Assembly: GCA_963585895.1 (NCBI GenBank)
Contig: OY757934.1
Location: forward strand, 42,990,850 to 43,054,849
DNA: 64,000 nucleotides
DNA from: Sepioteuthis lessoniana
Taxonomy: Eukaryota > Mollusca > Cephalopoda > Myopsida > Loliginidae
Reading direction: 5' to 3'
In this document: positions 55,970-64,000 of the stretch, in pieces
Layout of the letters: every line of letters begins with the position of its first letter
Numbering within the stretch: the stretch's first letter is position 1
The notes under the pieces: generated by a model
What the model was told of the DNA's origin: nothing
Database searches by the model: none
The model's input: only the letters and a program-made list of their open reading frames with translations
Program-made: the position numbers and the translations under genes

Positions 55970-56448
55970 AATAAACCTTTCGTTGTTGTATTTCCAAAGA
56001 AGTTTCGTTATTTAATCATATTGTCAATTAATTTATAGTGTTATGGAAAATAACCATCTAAAACACTAAACTTAGCTTGGATGTCACACAAAATGCAAAA
56101 ATATTTCTTTGAATTCAAAAATATATTTTTGAATTTAAAAATATTTCTTTGAGATTTTATAAAGAATTTTAACTTCACGAGTTAAATAAAGAAAATACAA
56201 TTTGACAATTACGTGAAGCACAATTATACCATGAGCTCTACAGTATGTATCAAACTAAAAATTATTTTTAGTTAAGTACTGAATTGATATATTAATTTTC
56301 GCTTTATTTTTTAACTAACTTCACCAGATAATATAAAAAAGATAATTCGTAAATCTATTTTCTTTTATCCGTTCTGTGGATTTATCTTTTAAAGGAACAA
56401 TTACTTTTTGTAATCATTCGGTGTAAATTTTTTATTTACAAAGACTGT

Positions 56449-56498
<50 letters not shown>

Positions 56499-57660
56499 AT
56501 TTTGATTTACAAACATTTAAGAGAGAGGCTGCTATGATTCCGTTTTTTATTCTTTATATCCAGCTTTGACGGATACTTTAACTAATACAGTATAATATTT
56601 ACGTTTAGTACAATCTATTTGTAAGAAGAATGTACGCAGATTGAGACAGACAGACAGACGGATACAAAGAGAGAGGAGAGAATTCTTTTAAGATGAAAAG
56701 AACAAAAACACTAGACATAATCCGTAAAATCCGCCGAATTAGTAATAAGCCGAAACATCAAAAGGCCATCATAAATCAATTCAGGATTTATTCGTATATT
56801 TTAAAAGATTGTCTTTCGACTAATTTCACTGCTTTTGGTTAATATTCAATAACCTTTAAAAAAAATATTCGAAATGAGTTGCCTCCCTTACATCATTTTT
56901 AGAAATTTACAAATATTGCATTTAAAAAAATAAAATTTAATAGATCGTTGTAATGATCTAACAGGGATCAGGATCCTATTGACAATTAAAAAAAAATTAA
57001 GAAAGAAATATTTATAAGTTCCTTCACTCATCCCACTCTACCACTCATTCCGTACGGATACGTATCTATATCAGAAATTTGTTTCTAAAGCCTCATATCT
57101 AAAAATATAAAGAAATGTGTTAGAGTGTTTGTTTCCAGTACTACGGAGTAGTACAATTATGGACATATCTCGTTGACTGTTTCAATAGAACAGTAGAGAT
57201 TCCTAATGTTAAAACTATTTACATATATCGCACAGATTTATATGAGGTCATTTAATAGGACTCAGGCAACTTATGTCTTAGAACACCCACCCCCGGACAC
57301 GGTTTCATTACCACATAAGTATGTCATACAAAGTCCTTCACAGCATTACTCGAAGAAATCAAGGTTACTTTGTGTTACCCACCTCCTCTACAAGGCACAA
57401 GGGAACAGATTGTATTGGGTTAAATACAGTGATGGGATTTTTCCAGTTCGCAAGAACCTAATCTTGGAATGTCATTAATCCCGAGAACGAACCGGTTCTC
57501 AACTTAAATCAGGAGTACTTAAGTTTTTATTTATTTAGACATTTTTTTAAAGTTGGTAAAATAACTAAAATTAATAATTTCCCTAGCTAGACTCTAGCAT
57601 GTGGCAACCCAATGATCAACTTTTGCGCGTATATCGGGCCAGCCAGAATGGTTTGCTGCA
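55970..57660. other. AT-rich intergenic sequence with (GATA)n
   Basis: No gene recognised. A (GATA)n tract of about 12 units lies at 56451-56498, with smaller (GACA) runs at 56645-56660. The plus-strand open frame at 57206-57478 (90 residues) has no recognised motif. Confidence 0.5.
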
Positions 57661-57666
57661 AGAGAC

Positions 57667-57825
57667 TGGTGGTGAGAGAACCTGTCGTTAGTGAGACTAT
57701 AGTTGTGAGAGAACCTGTTGTAAGTGACACTGTGGTTGTGAAAGAACCTGTGGTTACTGACACTGTGGTTGTGAAAAACCTGTTGTTATGGAGACTTACG
57801 GTGAGAGAACCTGTTCTTAAAATTT
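57667..57825 (+). repeat. 33-bp minisatellite, about 4-5 units
   Basis: The unit contains 'gtgagagaacctgt' and 'gtgacactgtggtt', and the period is a multiple of three. An open frame here carries an 11-residue repeat VVREPVVSDTV. Short, with no splice context; probably not a gene. Confidence 0.75.
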
Positions 57826-57869
57826 TTGAATCTCGCTACTGGTTATCTGTTATAACATCAGCAGGGAGT

Positions 57870-57997
57870 AACCTCTAATATGACCTATTCACAGGGGTGA
57901 ATTTATGTCTTTCTCAAGGGTATAAATGACACGTGAACAGAAATTATCGTATCCGGAATTCTAACTCAGTACACAGTTTCCAATTTGTTAACCATTA
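57870..57997 (-). mobile_element. SINE type C fragment
   Basis: The plus strand reads 'atgtctttctcaagggtata', 'atcgtatccggaattctaac' and 'caatttgttaaccattatat', a reversed, diverged type C head. Confidence 0.5.
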
Positions 57998-58246
57998 TAT
58001 ATATATATATATATATATGCATATATATATATATATATGCATATATATATATATATACATATATATATGTATATATACATATATATATATGCGTATATAT
58101 ATGCATATATATATATATGCATATATATATATATGCATATATATATATATATATATATGCATACATATATATACATACATATATATATGCATATATATAT
58201 ATATATATGCATATATATATATATATGCATATGTATATGTATATAC

Positions 58247-58312
<66 letters not shown>
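57998..58312. repeat. Compound (TA)n/TGCATA array followed by (TG)n
   Basis: TA runs interrupted at irregular intervals by gc or c/g to give repeated tatatgcatatat blocks, ending in about 25 TG units. Open frames in all phases are artefacts of the repeat. Confidence 0.97.
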
Positions 58313-58336
58313 ATTTTGGCAGCATTTCTTCATTAA

Positions 58337-58521
58337 TACAAATTTCATTAAACATAATAGACATTTTATGTCTACATATTTTCTTCTGGATCCGTTCGAA
58401 TTCACGTATTACTTTTATCGTATTCGGGGGGAGATTGATGTATGTATTGTCCATAGTTGTATGTATCCCTAGTACTTTCTGCCCGACTTTGGGCCATCAT
58501 CAGGGGAGGATCTATTACAAA
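58337..58521 (-). mobile_element. Candidate Penelope-like element 5' end, left arm of inverted repeat
   Basis: Near-exact reverse complement of 58548-58733, separated by a 26-bp spacer. Read on the minus strand it holds a hammerhead-like motif, then after 16 nt an ATG at 58454. The open frame begins [16 protein letters not shown] and runs to [14 protein letters not shown] (48 residues) before falling into the TG/CA repeat. The 'KK..KH...F...C....LPK' pattern resembles the N terminus of Penelope-like element ORFs; this rests on family memory. Confidence 0.55.
58466..58507 (-). ncRNA. Hammerhead-ribozyme-like motif, left arm
   Basis: Identical in sequence to the motif at 58562-58603, on the opposite strand. 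CTGATGA is at 58503-58497 and GAAA at 58479-58476. Predicted cleavage is 3' of the A complementary to 58470. Confidence 0.45.
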
Positions 58522-58547
58522 TATGCTAAAACAAAAGTTACATCACT

Positions 58548-58733
58548 TTTGTAATAGATCCTCCCCTGATGATGGCCCAAAGTCGGGCAGAAAGTACTAG
58601 GGATACATACAACTATGGACAATACATACGTCAATCTCCCCCCGAATACGATAAAAGTAATACGGGAATACGAGCGGATCCAGAAGAAAAATATGTAGAC
58701 ATAAAATGCCTATTATGTTTAATGAAATTTGTA
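58548..58733 (+). mobile_element. Candidate Penelope-like element 5' end, right arm of inverted repeat
   Basis: Same sequence as the left arm in opposite orientation. The ATG is at 58615. The frame breaks after about 25 residues because of one extra A near 58690, so this copy is dead. It ends in a TA run (58734-58750). Confidence 0.55.
58562..58603 (+). ncRNA. Hammerhead-ribozyme-like motif, right arm
   Basis: All invariant positions are present: CTGATGA at 58566-58572, GAAA at 58590-58593, and a U-A cleavage dinucleotide at 58598-58599. Stem I is TCCC/GGGA (4 bp). Stem II is TG(G)CCC/GGGCA with one bulged G and loop AAAGTC. Stem III is AGT/ACT with no loop, i.e. the palindrome AGTACT. A zero-loop stem III cannot close in one molecule but can pair between two copies, as in dimeric hammerheads. 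Activity is inferred only. Confidence 0.45.
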
Positions 58734-58844
58734 TATATATATATATATAGTATAAGGCCAAAAATGTAGAGGAGGCTGGTATTCACTATCCTAACCAATT
58801 CCAATTACTGACCTAACCATACTATAATGTTTCTTGGGAAATAC

Positions 58845-59020
58845 GCTTAGTGTAACCGTTATTAGCAGAGAAAATGGAATCGGTGATCCGAGTACAAATC
58901 CCGGATGAGACTCCGTTTCACTTCTCGCAAATGGCCTTGAGAAAGACATAAATCCATCTCTTTTTCCCCAGCTACAGGTAAATGATTTGGCAGTCTTGGC
59001 TCTTTAGCTTTGACTAGGGA
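58845..59020 (+). mobile_element. SINE type C, degenerate
   Basis: 'gtgtaaccgttattagcaga', 'gagtacaaatcccggatgag' (B-box-like), 'cttgagaaagacataaatcc' and 'ccccagctacaggtaaatga' follow the type C order. Confidence 0.55.
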
Positions 59021-59029
59021 ATCAGCCCA

Positions 59030-60720
59030 AGAGAAGGAAATTTATGTGTTGAATAAGAAATGGAAAAAGACTGTAGCATAAAAAAATAAATAAATGCAAA
59101 AGTTTTCCAAGAGGCCTCTGACAGGAAGCGAAATCGGAGCATGCCTAAAAAGAGGGGCTTCCTGGCGCCAAAGAGAATATGTCTCTCAGAAGCCTTTATC
59201 ACCTTGTGGGCGGACTAAGTATCTTCCGTAGTTTACGGGAGTTACTTTCAGGTTTCGTTTCCACAAATACCACGCAAATTTTACGAGCATGTAAACAAAT
59301 GGAATGTGACAACAACAAACATTAAGAAACAAGCAATTTAATAATCATAACAAACAGGATAAGAATGATTAGAATACAATGTTCATTTTATGTGCGTGTG
59401 TGTGTATGTAGAAAATACAGCTATGGCCAGTTGAATAAAAATGATTTGTTTGCCCATGTGTGCGTATGCACATGTTGGGAAAGTCTATTGAATCAATGTG
59501 TCCATAGTTGGCCGAAGTAAAGCGGATAAAAAATTGACTTTACTTACATACATGTGTATGCGTGTGTGCATATATGTGAGGGACCGAAAGTATGGGCCTT
59601 TTGCCTTTAAGTCCACATGTGCGTTTTTTTTTGTTTTTTTTTTATCTTTGGCGACAACGTGTCGCGTTCCGGTAGTCGGCAAAAGAACGTCGCATGTTTC
59701 TTCGCTCTGTGTCCTGTGTACGATGCTCTACTGTTGTCTGTCGTCCTTGCCTCTGGTAGTGGAATGCCTTAGTTAATTAAATTCCTCGTTATTTATACTT
59801 TTTGGGGTAACTAAAGTGGATCAAAAATAGAATTTTGTTACGTTTTATTGCGGGTCCTAAAATTCAAGCGCGCAAACATTTCTTGACCTGTCAGATTCGT
59901 ATAATTACTTATTTATTTTGGAGCCTAAATATTTTTCTGTTAATTAGTTTCTGAGCCGAATTTTCCAGAATGTTCTTATTCTGTGTTTTTAGCTGATTGG
60001 TTGAAAAATATAAAAGTGTAACTTCAATTATAATGCGATTTTGATCTGAAATTTCTAGAACGCTCTTATCTATGCTTTTGGAGTTGATTATTTTAAGGCT
60101 AAAAAAAATGTGTATTCTATAACCTCAACGGAGACGGAGTACCCTTTCTCTCTTTCTATGTATTTATGTGTGTGAGTGTAACTGCGAGAATATATCAAAC
60201 GTAAACAAAATACATGCGATATTAAATAAATAACAAACAAAATATAGTAAGTGCGTTGTGAAACAGGCGAAATTTTAAAGCAGAAGTCCCCTCTATCAGC
60301 GCCAATGTTGTTCAGTAAATAACTGAAATCATGAATAGTACCGAACTCAGCTATGTTTTTCTCCCATGATAAATTTAAATTGCAGATAAAAAATGGAAGA
60401 AAAAAAAACAGTTCAACTAAAATCCTAAAAATAATCAATACTTTTTTTAATACATAAATTTTTCGCAATAAGTATAACACTGAGGATGTATTGCCCGGAT
60501 AATTCTCCTAGGATGAAAAATACTATACGAACCACACGAGTGTATATCAACGGTAACCATGAATCCAAAGTCAGATCTACGGCGCATTTCAACGGATGCT
60601 GGGCAAAAGAGTCACATAGGTTACCGTCCAGGATCAAATAGTTTAGTCAGGAAACTACAGCAACTCATCAATAAGAGTAGCATCTATTGATGAGAGAAAA
60701 AAAACCACTAAGAAAAAAGA
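59030..60720. other. Intergenic sequence, no gene recognised
   Basis: A somewhat GC-richer patch at 59590-59770 and an AT-rich remainder. The minus-strand open frame 60088-60480 (130 residues, hydrophobic) lacks motifs, splice context and codon bias. Confidence 0.45.
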
Positions 60721-61699
60721 ACCAACAAAAGATTATGATATCTCTAATTCAAACCGTACGTCCAAAGTACATCACGCTTCACGCAGCTAATTTTACACGC
60801 GTGAAGGGGTGCGTTCTGTTGAAATTGGAGCTCTGGCCTTACTACAAGAAAAATCTGCTATAGAGCCCGAAGTTAAATCAAATTTACTTAGATGCAAAAA
60901 CATTGTCAACAGAGCTACATTTAACGTCCAGTCTTTAAACAGTTACTTGAGCTGACAATATCTGCAGCCGAGCTTAATTTAAACATCATATGTATACAAG
61001 AAAATAAATACTACCATAGTGAACTAGAAATAGGATATAATGATACTGGTAATGCTTGGACATTTGTTTCGATATCTGCATAGAAAAACTCCATCAATAC
61101 AGCCATAGTGGGTGTAGGAATTCTTCTCTGTACTTGTGCCTGAAGATCACTTAATAGTATAGAGAGAATCTAATTGAGAATTATGCGTGCTTCGTTTAAT
61201 GGCAACCCCTGCACAACAATCATCTCTTGCTACAGCCCTACGAATGCCCGTGATGAAACGGACATCATCACCTTCAACAACGCACTATCTTCTCTTGTTC
61301 GACACATTCCCAAGCTCAAAGTTCTAATCACTGGTAGATTCATGAATTCTTAAATAAGCAAAGACATAAATAGTAAATTCTGCTTACAAAACTCATCAAA
61401 CATAAATGGAGTATCTAACAGATTTTTCACTCGAAAACACACTAGCATACCTAAATACTAAATTTTTAAAAAAGAGAGAGAAAACAATGGATCTAAACCA
61501 AACTAAATAACTCTAAAGCACTGCTACAATATATATTCATAAACAAGAAGTGGATAAATACAGCTCTGAACTGTGAAGCATACTTCTCTTTTGAAGGAGT
61601 ATCTTTCACTCGCAGAATCGTCTCGGGAAAGATTCGCTTGAACCTACGTAGAAATAAGACATAAACAATTAAATCTTCACGACATGACTGCTTTTTAAC

Positions 61700-61875
61700 A
61701 ACTTAAACTGTTCTTACATTTAAATTGCGGGCTTATGCTAAACTGAATTGTTTGAAATGGAATTGTTTTTGACATTGAAACTGTACTTACACTAAACTGA
61801 ATTGTTTAATATAGAACTGTTTTGACATCTAACTGTGTGTAAACAAAACTTGTACTTATACTTAGCTGAATTAGA
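61700..61875 (+). mobile_element. Family A internal repeats nested in the LINE
   Basis: Two to three units of 'ctaaactgaattgtttgaaa' with 'gaattgtttttgacat', as in 42085-42560, interrupt the LINE between its endonuclease and RT parts. Confidence 0.7.
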
Positions 61876-63239
61876 ACTGTTTGAAAACCAGTTCCATACT
61901 CTACAGGAGACATATAAAAGACATATTCCAAATGACGAAGGTGAAAACTTTGTTTTCGCCCACTTAAAAGCAGCAGCTGAATGTATACTAACTAAACAAG
62001 GAGCCAAATGTAGAGTTCCCCGGGAGTCAAAAGTGGTTAATGAAAAATGAAATAACATGAAAAAGTCCCTTTACTTGATAAAAGAAACCCAATAAATGTA
62101 AATTCAAGAAAACTTAGAAAAAACTCAAACATACTGAAAAGAGCGACTTGAACACGAACAAAGCCAAATTGATAAACTCAGAAATATGGTAGAAGATAAA
62201 ATTGCAGAGCAAACAGCGGAAGAGAGAACACCTCTAGAACAAAACAAAAAGCTGCCAGATAAGAAGAAAAAATACAGAAGTGGAAAGAACATTTCACGAA
62301 TCTGCACGGGAACCCTATTGAAGTCTCTAGTAAACCTATCAAAAATTATCAATAGCCAACTAGACATCATGATAGGTCAATTTACTGAGGGAGAACTTGA
62401 CGCAGTACCAAAAAAAAAATTTAAAAAGCATAAAAGCTGTAGGCTTCAACAAAATTCCTCCTAAAGTATAGAAGACAAGAAAATTTAACAACATACTACT
62501 TCAATAACGCCACGCTCCCTAAAAACTGAATACAATAGAGAGATGAACAAAAGGCTGCATCCCCCTTTCCCTAAGAAAGGCGATCTCGGAATCATTAAGA
62601 ACTACGGAGGCATAACCTTTACATATATAGCTGCTAAGATTTATGCTATGCTTCACAACCGTATCAGACGTGAAATCGAGAAAATTCTTGGGAAAAATCT
62701 GAATGGTTTTCGGAGAAATCAATCTATAACTTCACAGATTCTGACTATATATCATATCATCGAAAGAGTACGTTCAAAAAAATTTCGAGGGAACACTATT
62801 TTTCGTAGATTTCTCAAAAGAATTTGATTCCATACATAGAAGGAAGATGGAGCGAATAGTACAAACATCTGGTCTCCACAAAGAAACTGATATAGCTATA
62901 CAGATGTTATACAAAAACACGAAAACAATAGTTCGTTCACCTGATGGCGACTCTAAATTCTTTCATTATGTCACTGGAGTCTTGCAAGGAGATACATTAC
63001 TACCATATTTGTTTATACACTGCATAGACTATGTATTTCAAACGTCGATTGATATGATAAAAGAAAATAGTTTCATACTAAAAAAAGGCAAGAAGTAGAC
63101 CATATCCTGCAGAAACTACGACAGGTGCAGACTAGGCAGATGACCTAGCGCTTCTAGTAAATACCCGTGCCCAAGCAGAATCCCTACTGCATAGTCTGGA
63201 GCTGGCAGCAAAAAGCATTGGTCTCCAAGTGAATGCAAC

Positions 63240-63497
63240 AGACCATTGGTTAAATGAGTAGAGTTCGCCAATGGTCCGGGAGACCAGGGTTCAATCCGAG
63301 ATCGAGTCATACCAAAAACTCAAAAATGGTACTTGATGCCGCCTTGCTTAACACTCAGCATTATAAGGTGTGGATCATGGGTAAAGTGGAACCATCCAGG
63401 GAATGGAGTTGCGCCCTCCCCTGCACCACGGTGTAGTAGCTATTGAAAAGGGAGCCTTCGGGTTACCCTCGAATATGGTCGCCAACTTTACTTACTT
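63240..63497 (+). mobile_element. tRNA-derived SINE, octopus OR-like, nested in the LINE
   Basis: Head 'gaccattggttaaatgagta', B-box-like GGTTCAATCCG, 'gtcataccaaaaactcaaaa', 'gcttaacactcagcattata', 'ggtgtagtagctattgaaaa', end 'gtcgccaactttacttactt'. The LINE frame is LQVNAT before and FMCFKRGAISTL after. Confidence 0.9.
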
Positions 63498-64000
63498 CAT
63501 GTGTTTTAAACGAGGAGCCATCTCCACTCTTGGTGGTAGGCATCTAAAATTAGTAGATAAGTTCATATACCGCGGTAGCAATATCTCATCTACAAAAAGT
63601 GATGTCAACATACTCTTAGAGAAGGCTTGGACTGCTATTGACAGACTATCAACCATATGGAAATCTTCTCTCTCCGATAAAATAAAACGGGATTTCTTTA
63701 AAGCTGCGGCTGTGTCCATACTACTGTATGGATTCACCCCGAGGACCCTGACGAAATGCTTGAGAACTACTCAAGTACATTACATGCTGTTTTGAACTAA
63801 TCCTGAAAGCAAAACCCCATAAAACAGCCGCTGTATGACCACTTACCTCCCATCTCACAAACCATCCAAATAAGACGAACGAAACATGTAGAGCAATGGT
63901 TGAGAAGTAAGGGTGAACTCATAAGCGACGTTCTTCAAAGGACCTCTCTACATGAACGCACCAGTGTTGGCTGACCAACAAGGACTTACATCAGTTCTGT

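Larger units (their letters stand above)
60730..64000 (+). mobile_element. LINE (endonuclease + reverse transcriptase), degenerate, runs off the right edge
   Basis: Pieces appear in the expected order but in different frames. EEP endonuclease-like 'ELNLNIICIQENKYYHSELE' is near 60970, and 'SCYSPTNARDETDIITFNNA' near 61230. RT starts at 62540 with HPPFPKKGDLGIIKNYGGIT, then IEKILGKNLNGFRRNQS, then VFQTSIDMIKEN. The active-site neighbourhood (tgcagactaggcagatgacc) near 63125 is altered. After a SINE come HLKLVDKFIYRGSNISSTKS and DKIKRDFFKAAAVSILLYGF. The right end shows a TSVG-type C terminus. Probably RTE-like. Confidence 0.88.

Noticed and set aside
57933..58554. Long open frames rich in Ile-Tyr-Ala-Cys-Val and Thr-His
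   Set aside because: Translation of (TA)n/(TG)n and TGCATA repeats. Only the last ~48 codons on the minus strand (58454 leftwards) look like real protein.
59498..60480. Hydrophobic open frames of 92 and 130 residues
   Set aside because: No homology recognised, no splice context, AT-rich codons, and a T-rich tract explains the Phe/Leu content.

Overview
This is a gene-poor, AT-rich animal genomic window. It is full of (TA)n/(TG)n microsatellites, tRNA-derived SINEs, mariner-like and LINE remnants and minisatellites. The tRNA-headed SINEs, a mariner family with a [13 protein letters not shown] motif, and the style of the LINE reverse transcriptase point to a mollusc, most likely a cephalopod such as an octopus. 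That assignment rests on recognised repeat families, not on a search.

Left third (1-24116, minus strand): one real protein-coding gene. Nine GT-AG exons can be chained with compatible phases from an ATG at 24116 to a donor at 1037, giving 417 complete codons. The first 141 residues are a DESI1/PPPDE cysteine peptidase (catalytic-type His41 and Cys111). They are followed by a Ser/Asn-rich linker (142-212) and a helical region that looks like a PUL (PLAA/Ufd3/Lub1, ARM-like) domain. The 3' end lies left of the window. The introns hold most of the repeats: a 45-bp minisatellite, three mariner-type copies, five SINE groups, a minus-strand LINE, and a non-autonomous retroelement called 'family A' here.

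Middle (24117-48000): the upstream flank of that gene, long compound microsatellites, SINEs, two dispersed repeats of 500-650 bp that occur more than once, a 100-bp perfect palindrome, a CCAAT-box cluster, and a GC-rich block with 48-49-bp minisatellites. No intact gene was recognised.

Right third (48000-64000): a decayed Ty3/Gypsy-type LTR retrotransposon. It is interrupted by a mariner copy and by a family A element with a 13-bp target-site duplication, and that element is itself interrupted by an LTR-like insert. Then follow more SINEs, a 33-bp minisatellite, a large TA/TGCA/TG array, and a 185-bp inverted repeat. Each arm of the inverted repeat carries a hammerhead-ribozyme-like motif 16 nt upstream of an ATG; the ORF start resembles the N terminus of a Penelope-like element. 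The window ends in a degenerate LINE (endonuclease plus reverse transcriptase) split by a SINE.

The most interesting item is the inverted pair of candidate Penelope-like 5' ends with hammerhead-like motifs. Next are the PPPDE-PUL fusion gene and the tail shared between the SINE, family A and LINE repeats.
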